A stretch of 64,000 nt of DNA from Trichodesmium sp002260545. GTDB taxonomy: Bacteria > Cyanobacteriota > Cyanobacteriia > Cyanobacteriales > Microcoleaceae. A program made the position numbers and the translations under genes. Shown piece by piece: positions 56,673-64,000 of this stretch (positions are counted from its first letter, which is position 1; every line of letters starts with the position of its first letter). The stretch is from assembly GCF_050016015.1 (NCBI RefSeq), contig NZ_JBNHEQ010000195.1, positions 29,474 through 93,473 on the forward strand, given 5' to 3'. Below the pieces are notes generated by a model that saw nothing but the letters and a program-made list of their open reading frames with translations, was not told the DNA's origin and searched no databases.

Positions 56673-57563
56673 ATGAGTAAACCAATCTTTGAATTAGTAG
56701 ATGAACTACCCACTGACAATATTACAATTAAAGCTTTACGCGCCCTAGACTTTGTTGTTCCTGGAGAGTGGGATAACTTGGTAGGATTTGAAAATACTAT
56801 CCGCACTGTAACAGGGGAAGACGACGAAGACCTAATTCAGCAAATAGGCGATCGAGCTGTAATTCTCTTCAATGACAAAGCTCAAGGATATCAACGTGCT
56901 TTGTGGCTATATCAAACTGTGAGTGGAGCAGGTCGTGCTTTAGGTGCAGCTTCCCTAGCTAATATGGTTGGAGATAAAATACCTCTGGTGGGAGGTTTGT
57001 TAACTAGCCTTACTCCTAAACCAGGAAAAGCCCAAACTATCGATCTATCTCTAAAAGTAGTTGCAGAATTATTAGGTTTCTGTTCCATAAATGGCATTCC
57101 AGGAGATAGTATTGGTGATTTTGTCGGCGCTTTAGGAGATTATAGTGGAGAATCTTTGATGCGGTTAGCAGCTTTAGTTTGTTTTGATGGTTTAATTCCT
57201 TTAGGGCCAGATTTTCTAGGTGCAGCTGCTGAATGGATAGAAGGACTTTCTACCTCAGACTTAGAAGAAAACGAAGGCTTCCGGGGAATTGAGGAAGCTA
57301 TTCCAGGAGATGATAAAGATAGTAAGTTGGGCTTTATTGGGGAAGCTTTCGGCTCTGTTTCTGGTTGGATGGGAGATTTTGTCAGCGATCGGGGCATTAC
57401 ACCAGAAAATGTGGCCAATAGCTTGCAAAGTTTCGTAGAATTTAGCGATGATAAATTGGACTATTTGGCTGCATTCCTAGATATGAGTACCAATTATTAT
57501 GAACATACAGGAGTTCAAACCCTGGCTCGTCGTTTAGTAGAACGAGCTTATGCAGAAATTTAA
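56673..57563 (+). CDS. Conserved hypothetical protein upstream of DUF2996 gene
   Basis: 296 residues, no signal peptide, acidic. Mostly helical with Gly-rich turns: KALRALDFVVPGEWDNLVGF, QIGDRAVILFNDKAQGYQRA, LVGGLLTSLTPKPGKAQTID, LAALVCFDGLIPLGPDFLGA. The central hydrophobic stretches are too short and polar to be certain membrane spans. I do not recognise the family. AAGGAG eight bases before the ATG; 14 bp after its stop a DUF2996 gene begins, so they are one operon. Confidence 0.75.
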   Translation: MSKPIFELVDELPTDNITIKALRALDFVVPGEWDNLVGFENTIRTVTGEDDEDLIQQIGDRAVILFNDKAQGYQRALWLYQTVSGAGRALGAASLANMVGDKIPLVGGLLTSLTPKPGKAQTIDLSLKVVAELLGFCSINGIPGDSIGDFVGALGDYSGESLMRLAALVCFDGLIPLGPDFLGAAAEWIEGLSTSDLEENEGFRGIEEAIPGDDKDSKLGFIGEAFGSVSGWMGDFVSDRGITPENVANSLQSFVEFSDDKLDYLAAFLDMSTNYYEHTGVQTLARRLVERAYAEI

Positions 57564-57577
57564 CTAAGGAAGCATTT

Positions 57578-58027
57578 ATGGCAGAAGAACAAGAAGCTAA
57601 AAAAACTGAAACTAAACCTGCTGGAGGCAAGGTAAAACCAGAAAAGCCCCCAGCAGTTGAAACTAAACCGTTTGCTGAGTTTATGCAGCAAGATTATTTG
57701 CCAGCTTTACAGCAAGCTTTAACCAAAGAAGGTATTGAGGATCTCGATCTAAATCTAGTTAAGCAAAAACTACCTATGATTGGCTTTGGTTCATCTGAAG
57801 AATGTTGGCAAGTGGTGGGTAAGTTTAAAAAAGGCCAGCGTCAGTTCAATGTCTATTTTCCCAAAAAGGATATTAAAGGCCCTAGAGCTTTCTCTTGTGC
57901 TGATAATGGAGCTAAACCTGCTACCTTAGAACCTTTTTTAATTGATGAACGTAAAATTACTCTGAACTTATTGGTGTCTGGTGTGATTCAACGCTTGAAC
58001 GCTCAAAAGTGGCTTAGTTTAAACTAA
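57578..58027 (+). CDS. DUF2996 family protein
   Basis: 149 residues. A Lys/Glu/Pro-rich N-terminus (residues 1-28, low complexity) is followed by the conserved domain FAEFMQQDYLPALQQALTKE, PMIGFGSSEECWQVVGKFKK, RQFNVYFPKKDIKGPRAFSC, FLIDERKITLNLLVSGVIQR. A cyanobacterial and plastid family without established activity. Its stop overlaps by four bases the stop of the convergent hydrolase. 'actaaggaag' supplies the ribosome site. Confidence 0.88.
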   Translation: MAEEQEAKKTETKPAGGKVKPEKPPAVETKPFAEFMQQDYLPALQQALTKEGIEDLDLNLVKQKLPMIGFGSSEECWQVVGKFKKGQRQFNVYFPKKDIKGPRAFSCADNGAKPATLEPFLIDERKITLNLLVSGVIQRLNAQKWLSLN

Positions 58028-58851
58028 GTATTTAATGTAGCAGATACTCTCTGTGTTTCTGCTACATTAAATTTACTGCCCCATCGGCCTTGAATAATTT
58101 CGTAAAGGTCTACGTCTGCTTCTAACAAGCAGGCGTGGCCACTATTAGGGAGAATAACAATTTGAGCTTCAGGCAAATACTTGACTAAAAACTTAGCTTG
58201 TGATATGGAAGGAAAAATTCTATCCGCGGCACTAGCAATAACTAATACAGGCTTTTTTAAACTTTTTAGTTGATTTTTGTTTAGTTGGAATGAACGCATT
58301 AACTCAAATCGCCAGATGGCAGTCTGCTGAGAAATTGACTGCATAGCTTTGAGTAGTGCTTGACGCTCCTCTCGTTCTATCCTCCCTAAAGCTCCTAAAA
58401 AGGGTAAAGTTGCCGTTATAGATAATTGATATAAATAGGTTGGTAGATATTGAGTAAGATATGAGCCATATTTTACTATAGGTTCTTGACTAAATGAAGT
58501 AGCTGAATTAACTAAAATTAGTTTGTCTAATAATTCAGGATTATGGAAGGCAACTTTTAGTGCTAAACATCCTCCAAAGGATTCTCCACATAAATAAACA
58601 GGTCTTTTGGGTGCTAATTCCTGTTCAATTTTAATCAAGTTGATTGTTCTCTCCAATAACCAATCCCAACTCGATAAATCATTTTGTGGGATACTCAGAC
58701 AACGAATATCAAAAGCAGTTGATAATCTAGAAAGTTGCGCTCTCAACAATTTACCTGTACCGTCCATAGCAGGTAGAAAAATAAATAAAGGTAATTCTGG
58801 TTTAGAGGCGGTTGGCCTTAAAAAACTAATTTTACTACTTCCTACTTGCAT
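58024..58851 (-). CDS. Alpha/beta hydrolase
   Basis: 275 residues from ATG 58851. LFIFLPAMDGTGKLLRAQLS (oxyanion region), nucleophile elbow LCGESFGGCLALK with Ser, acid in VIASAADRIFPS and His in LPNSGHACLLEADV: a complete triad. Resembles cyanobacterial and plant hydrolase/acyltransferase proteins of the PES type, but those carry an extra acyltransferase part not present here. The last 14 codons include a perfect hairpin shared with the convergent DUF2996 terminator. Confidence 0.88.
   Translation of the reverse strand: MQVGSSKISFLRPTASKPELPLFIFLPAMDGTGKLLRAQLSRLSTAFDIRCLSIPQNDLSSWDWLLERTINLIKIEQELAPKRPVYLCGESFGGCLALKVAFHNPELLDKLILVNSATSFSQEPIVKYGSYLTQYLPTYLYQLSITATLPFLGALGRIEREERQALLKAMQSISQQTAIWRFELMRSFQLNKNQLKSLKKPVLVIASAADRIFPSISQAKFLVKYLPEAQIVILPNSGHACLLEADVDLYEIIQGRWGSKFNVAETQRVSATLNT
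58030..58072. terminator. Bidirectional hairpin terminator embedded in coding sequence
   Basis: atttaatgtagcaga (58030-58044) pairs perfectly with tctgctacattaaat (58058-58072), loop 13 nt. It starts three bases after the DUF2996 stop and lies inside the last codons of the opposing hydrolase. AT-rich outer stem works in both directions, though no long T-run follows. Confidence 0.75.
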
Positions 58852-59336
58852 GATTGAATACAGATATAAATTAGTAATGATTGATAAATTAATAACTAAT
58901 AGTTGAGATATCTAAGTAAATTTTCATTCCGCTTATACTTTGATGAGATTTTTATTTTTTTGTGATTTACCTAATTATTACTTAATAATTAGTAATTTTT
59001 TGTTTTATTTGAGAAAATAACAATATTAGCAATCACAAAATTAAGAAATATTCAAGGATTAAACACATTCTTCTGACACTAAATTGGTAATTTATTGGCT
59101 AATATAATTAGTTATATCATTAACTAAATGTTTAGCATATTTCCCTTGATATTGCCGATGATGTGAAGTTATCACCCAAAATGGACAATGGAACATCATA
59201 TTAGAGCGTTGATCAACTATTGCAAAATGCCATCTAGATTCATCGAACAAAGGTTCTGAAAGGTCAAAAAAAACTTAATAATTTCAAGGGTATTCTTGAA
59301 GAAATTAACTGCTCATCAGATGAAGCGATAGCTACT

Positions 59337-59492
59337 GTTCATTAATGGATAATGGATAATGGATAATGGATAATGGATAATTACCTCTCCCTCAAAGGGA
59401 GAGGATTGACTAAAAGGAAAAAATTTATTTTTTTCCCCTTGAAAGGGGAGGCTTTTAACCTGAATTATTTAATTGATAATTATTAATTATTA
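59337..59492. repeat. TAATTGATAAT-family element inside the acyltransferase pseudogene (copy at C-terminal side)
   Basis: Runs of taatggataatggataat lead into attacctctccctcaaaggg with a cctctccct/agggagagg hairpin, then ttccccttgaaaggggaggc, then ttaattgataattattaatt. Interrupts between ILP and VAIASS. No clear target duplication. Confidence 0.8.
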
Positions 59493-59794
59493 ATTATCCG
59501 GTAATATTGCCAGATTTGATACTGGCGCTCCCAGAGCCAAATGGGCAAATCCTCTTTGACAATCACCAATAAAATTAGTAGGAGTAAATTTTATCATAGG
59601 TGCAGCACCTTTTGGAAACACTCCAAATAGTTGGTGAGCTTCTAATAGTTTTATTGCCTGTTGAAAAAAATGCTTTTTTCTCTGAGTAGGATGATCTAAA
59701 GGAAAACCTCCTAAACCAGTCACCACTTCCCGTAGCAAAGGTACTTGGCTCATATAGTGATGGCAGGCAAATCAGATTGGACGATTAAAGGCCA

Positions 59795-59945
59795 CTTTCA
59801 TTAATTGATAATGAATAATGGATAATTACCTCTGGTTAAAACCCTAACGGAATTGAAGATAAAGAAATCTCCTAACACTTTTTTTATCTTGAAGTAGAAG
59901 GCAATAAAGCCGAATTGATTAATTATCAATTATCCATTGGTAAGT
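59795..59945. repeat. TAATTGATAAT-family element inside the acyltransferase pseudogene (copy at N-terminal side)
   Basis: Starts ttcattaattgataatgaat, continues ttacctctggttaaaaccct and ends aattatcaattatccattgg. It interrupts between HLLLT and KVAFNRP in the same orientation as the other copy. Confidence 0.78.
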
Positions 59946-60390
59946 AACAAATGGTCTATAGAACTACCATGGTTACTTCCAAGTAACACGCCTCTTGCTA
60001 AAGGAATTTGGTCTCCATTATGAAAAAAGTTCTACTAGAGTAGCTAAGAACAAACGGGAAATTAAGATACTCTTAATTTGCTTGGCTCCCCATTTTGTCT
60101 CTAAATAGAGATTCAATTCTAGATTTTGAATAAATAAATATTCTGTAAGAATAATAACATCAAAATACCAATAGTTAAAATTTCTTTGAGAAATTATAGA
60201 AGAACAATACAACAGCATTACTGTTAAGGTAAGGGATATTATTGGCTTGATTAGCTAATTATAATCAAGTTAATTTAGTTCAGCAAACAAGTAGTTAAGC
60301 TAAGTAGTTAATCAAGGTCGATACTACTAGACTTCAAAATAATTATCACCATTGCCAGTTTAAATCAAAAGTATTTAAGTCGGATTTTCC

Positions 60391-61998
60391 ATGAAAAACA
60401 ACATATATACAAATACAAATACCTTTGCCATCACAACTCCCCTTTACTATGTTAACGATTTACCACATATAGGTAGTGCTTATACCACTATTGCAGCCGA
60501 TACGGTAGCTCGTTTTCAAAGACTACAAGGTAGATCGGTGCTGATGATTACTGGTACAGATGAGCATGGCCAGAAAATTCAAAGAACAGCTCAAAGCAAA
60601 GGAAGATCCCCGAAAGAACACTGTGACTCAGTAGTTACAGGATTTGAATCTCTTTGGCAACAACTAAATATTCAGTATGACCGTTTTAGTCGTACTACTG
60701 CATCTAACCACGAAAAAATTGTCAAAGAATTTTTCCAAAGAGTTTGGGATCAAGGCGATATCTACTTAAGTCAGCAACAAGGATGGTATTGCGTATCTTG
60801 TGAAGAATTTAAAGAAGAGCGAGAACTTCTAGAAGATAAATATTGTGCTATTCACACTAACCAAAAAGTAGAATGGCGCGATGAGCAAAACTACTTCTTT
60901 CGTCTCTCTAGGTATCAGGAACAACTAGAAGCTTTCTACCAACAAAGGCCAGAATTTATTCAACCCGAAAGCCGTCGGAATGAAGTCTTAAGCTTTGTCA
61001 AACAAGGATTACAAGACTTTTCAATCTCTAGAGTTAATGTAGATTGGGGCTTTCAACTACCTATCGATCCCAACCATACCATATATGTTTGGTTTGATGC
61101 TCTATTGGGTTATGTTACAGCCCTTTTAGATCCTGATAGTGAACCCACCCTAGAGAATGCTTTATCAAAGTGGTGGCCAATTAATCTGCACCTAATTGGG
61201 AAAGATATATTACGTTTCCATGCTGTTTATTGGCCAGCAATGCTAATGTCAGCAGATTTACCTCTGCCTGAGCGTGTATTTGGACATGGATTTTTGACCA
61301 AAGATGGCAAAAAGATGGGGAAATCATTAGGCAATACTTTAGATCCTTTTGAATTAATCCAAAAGTACGGCTCTGATGCAGTTCGTTATTATTTTCTCAA
61401 AGAAATTGAATTTGGAGTTGATGGTGATTTTAGTGAAACCCGGTTTATCAATGTGCTCAATGCTGACTTAGCAAATGGTTTGGGGAATTTACTAAATCGT
61501 ACCCTGAAAATGGCTCATAAATACTTTAATGGTCAAATTCCTAATATTAATGGTGAGAAAATAGAGGTTTCTCATTCACTTAAAAAAATAGGTATTAGTT
61601 TGGGTGAAGAAGTTACTCAAGCTTATGCTTCTTTGGCTTTTAGTAAAGTTTGTGAAGCGGTATTAGTTTTGGCTAGAGCCTGCGATAAATATATAGACGA
61701 AACTGCTCCGTGGAGTTTATATAAACAGGGTCAATTAGAAACTGTAGCAGAGGTGTTATATTCTGTGTTGGAGTCTGTTAGATTAGCAGCTTATCTTTTA
61801 TCGCCGATCATTCCTAATATTAGCAATGCTATCTATCAGCAACTAGGTTTCTCAAATGATTTTAACGATAAATCAGTAATTAATAGTTCAGAAATTTTTG
61901 TTAAACAAGTAAGTTGGGGCACTCTACCAGGAAATCAAATTCTGGGGCAACCTCAACCTGTTTTTCAAAGACTAGAACTGATAGAAACTGTTGCTTAA
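60391..61998 (+). CDS. metG: Methionyl-tRNA synthetase
   Basis: 535 residues. Class I synthetase charging tRNA-Met. ITTPLYYVNDLPHIGSAYTT holds the HIGH motif (H26-S29), ITGTDEHGQKIQRTAQ the Met site, and KDGKKMGKSLGN the KMSKS loop (about 305-315). The anticodon-binding helical domain follows and there is no C-terminal tRNA-binding (EMAP) extension, so it is the short form usual in cyanobacteria. Zinc knuckle reduced to WYCVSCEEF...YC. Stands alone. Confidence 0.97.
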   Translation: MKNNIYTNTNTFAITTPLYYVNDLPHIGSAYTTIAADTVARFQRLQGRSVLMITGTDEHGQKIQRTAQSKGRSPKEHCDSVVTGFESLWQQLNIQYDRFSRTTASNHEKIVKEFFQRVWDQGDIYLSQQQGWYCVSCEEFKEERELLEDKYCAIHTNQKVEWRDEQNYFFRLSRYQEQLEAFYQQRPEFIQPESRRNEVLSFVKQGLQDFSISRVNVDWGFQLPIDPNHTIYVWFDALLGYVTALLDPDSEPTLENALSKWWPINLHLIGKDILRFHAVYWPAMLMSADLPLPERVFGHGFLTKDGKKMGKSLGNTLDPFELIQKYGSDAVRYYFLKEIEFGVDGDFSETRFINVLNADLANGLGNLLNRTLKMAHKYFNGQIPNINGEKIEVSHSLKKIGISLGEEVTQAYASLAFSKVCEAVLVLARACDKYIDETAPWSLYKQGQLETVAEVLYSVLESVRLAAYLLSPIIPNISNAIYQQLGFSNDFNDKSVINSSEIFVKQVSWGTLPGNQILGQPQPVFQRLELIETVA

Positions 61999-62004
61999 AA
62001 AGCT

Positions 62005-62265
62005 AATATTAATTAATTGATAATGGATAATTGCTTCTGGTTAAAACCATACGGGAATTGAATATCGGGAAATATCCTAGTGCAGGATGGCAGAAATAAC
62101 TGACCAGTTACAAAATCGGTCAGCCTTACTAACCAATAATGGTTGAATTTTGAATTTTGAATTTTGAATTCCGCGTAGCGGCACTAGCACTTTTTGATCC
62201 TTAAAAGGATAGGATTTAAACCTTTAGGGATTAATTATCAATCATCTATTATCAATCATCCATTG
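62005..62265. repeat. TAATTGATAAT-family element with tandem ttttgaa
   Basis: aattgataatggataattgc ... attatcaatcatccattggt. An inserted 'aggatggcagaaataactga' segment and a tandem of tttgaattttgaattttgaa (62147-62171) make it longer than its relatives. Confidence 0.65.
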
Positions 62266-62371
62266 GTAACTATTGTTTTTTCAAATTACATAGCCTGTTT
62301 TTTCTCTTACAAATTATCTTCTGATTAAGAATTAAATTTCTTTATTTCATAAAAAACTGAGGTTAAAAACA

Positions 62372-62986
62372 ATGTTGAATCATCAACAAATACAAATAGA
62401 GTGTAATGAAATATTTACACCAGAACAAGTTCTAGAAAATCGTGGCAAAGTAGCTATTTTTATTGATGGATCTAACTTATTTTATGCTGCTTTGCAGTTA
62501 GGAATTGAGATAGATTATACGAAACTTCTTTCACGTCTTACAGGAGGTTCTCGTCTCCTACGTTCTTTTTTCTATACTGGAGTAGATCGTACTAATGAAA
62601 AACAGCAAGGATTTTTGTTGTGGATGCGTCGTAATGGTTATCGGGTAATTTCTAAAGACTTAGTACAATTACCAGATGGTTCTAAAAAAGCTAATCTTGA
62701 TGTAGAAATTGCTGTTGATATGATGGCTTTAGTAGGTTCTTATGACACTGCTGTATTAGTTAGTGGAGATGGAGATTTAGCCTATGCTGTAGATGCTGTT
62801 AGTTATAGAGGTGTTAGGGTTGAAGTTGTTAGTCTTAGAGCTATGACTAGCGATAGTTTGATTAATGTTTCTGACCGTTATATAGATCTGGAACAAATTA
62901 AAGAAGACATTCAAAAAACTTCAAAATCTCCTAGTTATACCTATCGTCCTCTATCAGCTATAGGTTTGATGGATGAACATGATTAA
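62372..62986 (+). CDS. NYN-domain (LabA/DUF88-type) protein
   Basis: 204 residues. PIN-like fold: KVAIFIDGSNLFYAALQLGI with the first Asp at 32, FYTGVDRTNEKQQGFLLWMR, KKANLDVEIAVDMMALV with two acidic ligands, and VLVSGDGDLAYAVDAVSYRG with the terminal acidic pair. All metal ligands are present, so RNase activity is plausible. In cyanobacteria the relative LabA adjusts circadian output and other members are of unknown function. The C-terminal 30 residues are basic and flexible. Confidence 0.9.
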   Translation: MLNHQQIQIECNEIFTPEQVLENRGKVAIFIDGSNLFYAALQLGIEIDYTKLLSRLTGGSRLLRSFFYTGVDRTNEKQQGFLLWMRRNGYRVISKDLVQLPDGSKKANLDVEIAVDMMALVGSYDTAVLVSGDGDLAYAVDAVSYRGVRVEVVSLRAMTSDSLINVSDRYIDLEQIKEDIQKTSKSPSYTYRPLSAIGLMDEHD

Positions 62987-64000
62987 GGATAATATTTGGT
63001 CTGATTTAACTTAGAAAATTTGTCAAATTTTAGAACAATAATTAATTTAAAAGTGGTGTGAATTTTTGTTGAGTTTAGTAGATTAATACCTAGATCATTT
63101 TTATGTCTAGGTTTGAGAAATAAATTAGAGCAAAAATTAAATATTACTTAGCTACAAGGAAAGTTGGAAAACTGAGCATTATTCAAGTGAAAACTGGAAA
63201 AATTTCTGCTTATGATGAAAAACTTTCCTTGAGTTTTTATTTTGAAGGTATAGCATTTATCATTATAGATAGCAATTCTATTTTAGTTGTCATATTTTGG
63301 TAGTAGTTAGGAGTCAGCAGTCAGCAGTTAGGATTCATAAGTCATAATTTCAAATGCTTTTAGCTTAAATTAACTACTATAAAACTTCTGACAAAATATT
63401 TCGAATTACTATAAAAATAAGTATTATTTTTAAAAGTCTTCCTCTAGTTGTTAGTCAGCCAAAATAAGGTTGATTCATAACTAAAGTTACCAAATAATTA
63501 ATCATTAAATAATTCAGGTTTAAAGTCTCCCCTTGGATAGGGGATAAAATCAAAAATTTTCCTTTAAGGTAAGCATTCAGCTATTAGCTGTAATTATGAA
63601 TCAAGCAAATCTTTTAACTTATAGTACATTTTCAAGCCAGAAATTGAAATTGAAGTAGAAAAACGAGGTTTGAGTTGTCAACCCATATCATATATTGTGT
63701 GGCTGGGAATGTAGATATTTCCGGGAAGCTGATAGGTAATAGCTGACGGCTGAATGCTTACTATTTTAATTTGGTAGAAAAAACATTTATAACTGAAAAA
63801 TTTGGGTAGTTATACCAATTCCCATGTATTAATGCTATACTTAATTAATACTTCAGTTATTAAGTAATTACCTTGAGAGAATTACCTTTTTGCTGATTTG
63901 AGACAATTTAATCTTTGATTATCCTTATTTTGACTTCTCCCGTACGGACGTATCGCTGCGCGACATGTTTGCGGAGCATTCCGGAACGGAAAACGCATTT
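62987..64000. other. Gene-free right end with repeats
   Basis: A perfect 7-bp hairpin acctaga...tctaggt at about 63087-63113 could end the NYN transcript, but has no T-run. 63308-63332 has agtcagcagtcagcagttag. 63490-63550 is part of a TAATTGATAAT element. 63572-63761 is bounded by gtaagcattcagctattagc and agctgacggctgaatgcttac but has no matching 8-bp flanks. 63811-64000 is a TATACCAATT-family copy cut by the window edge. Confidence 0.55.
63811..64000 (+). repeat. Interspersed repeat, TATACCAATT family, copy 4 (cut by edge)
   Basis: tataccaattcccatgtatt ... acttctcccgtacggacgta, matching copy 1 and then carrying the GC-richer 'tatcgctgcgcgacatgttt' module also inside copy 3. Confidence 0.75.

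Larger units (their letters stand above)
59092..60218 (-). pseudogene. PlsC-type glycerolipid acyltransferase, broken by two repeat insertions
   Basis: Minus-strand pieces: NGDQIPLARGVLLGSNHGSSID (HX4D acyltransferase motif, about 59950-60040), a 150-bp repeat, KVAFNRPI, TGA, FACHHYMSQVPLLREVVTGL, FFQQAIKLLEAHQLFGVFPK with GAAPM, QRGFAHLALGAPVSNLAILP, a second 155-bp repeat, VAIASSDEQLISSRIPLKLL, an 8-T frameshift, SEPLFDESRWHFAIVDQRSN, HCPFWVITSHHRQYQGKYAK, HLVNDITNYISQ, stop at 59092. The order matches bacterial 1-acylglycerol-phosphate acyltransferases. The 5' part before HX4D (to 60218) is uncertain. Clearly dead. Confidence 0.8.

Noticed and set aside
63572..63761. Possible fourth complete GTAAGC MITE
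   Set aside because: Ends match in inverted orientation, but the flanking 8 bases (cctttaag and tattttaa) do not, so it may be two separate fragments.
1..64000. tRNA, rRNA, riboswitch or CRISPR genes
   Set aside because: Read through both strands for T-arm (ggttcgaatcc-like) motifs and known riboswitch cores; none found. A covariance-model scan would be decisive.

Overview
The window looks like chromosome from a filamentous marine cyanobacterium of the Trichodesmium/Okeania type. Evidence: cytochrome b6f genes (petC, petA), a lipoprotein PsbQ, a BciB-type divinyl chlorophyllide reductase, DUF3067 and DUF2996 proteins, scattered HIP1 sites (gcgatcgc), AT-rich DNA, and very low coding density with long gene-free stretches full of interspersed repeats. 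The genus is an inference from style, not proven.

Layout. 1-6.4 kb (all minus): a C5 cytosine methyltransferase cut by the window edge, a membrane protein split by one in-frame stop, murE, a small glutaredoxin-like protein and an exported protein. 8.4-17.7 kb (plus): a signalling block with a REC-PAS-GGDEF protein, a periplasmic-binding lipoprotein overlapping a membrane diguanylate cyclase, and a 1427-residue hybrid histidine kinase. 17.9-21.2 kb: bciB and rsmB. 21.3-23.8 kb: a decayed defence-like patch, namely a broken UPF0175/PIN toxin-antitoxin pair followed by a TPR-retron-type reverse transcriptase disrupted by a 178-bp MITE. 24.7-32.7 kb: a CysQ/HAL2-type phosphatase, a frameshifted Uma2 gene, an FAD oxidoreductase, psbQ, an SDR and an alpha/beta hydrolase. 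32.8-37.4 kb: a tandem family of Ser/Thr kinases sharing a C-terminal membrane domain, with two of three copies broken by a single stop, then an intact Uma2 gene. 38.4-41.7 kb: petC-petA, divergent DUF3067, and a CsaA-like gene broken by a second copy of the same MITE. 42.5-44.8 kb: two adjacent cNMP-binding genes, one fused to a degenerate methylglyoxal-synthase-like domain and one an MscS-type channel. 45.2-47.5 kb: a TauD/TfdA-like pseudogene, a decayed tatC fragment and tatC. 48.4-58.9 kb: an exported CHAT protein, an HTH protein, gpsA, a TnpB pseudogene, a lipoprotein, a conserved pair ending in DUF2996, and a convergent hydrolase. 59.1-63 kb: a PlsC-type acyltransferase pseudogene carrying two repeat insertions, metG and a NYN/LabA protein.

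How it fits together. Housekeeping genes (murE, rsmB, petCA, tatC, gpsA, metG) are intact, while accessory genes are repeatedly broken by stops, 1-2 base slips and small non-autonomous elements. At least six short repeat families recur, several with inverted termini. One has GTAAGC termini and 8-bp target duplications at three sites, two of them inside genes. This gives a datable picture of gene decay driven by MITEs. The most functionally interesting intact units are the binding-protein/diguanylate-cyclase pair, the cNMP-binding/MGS-like fusion beside a cNMP-gated MscS channel, and the kinase family with its separate membrane module.
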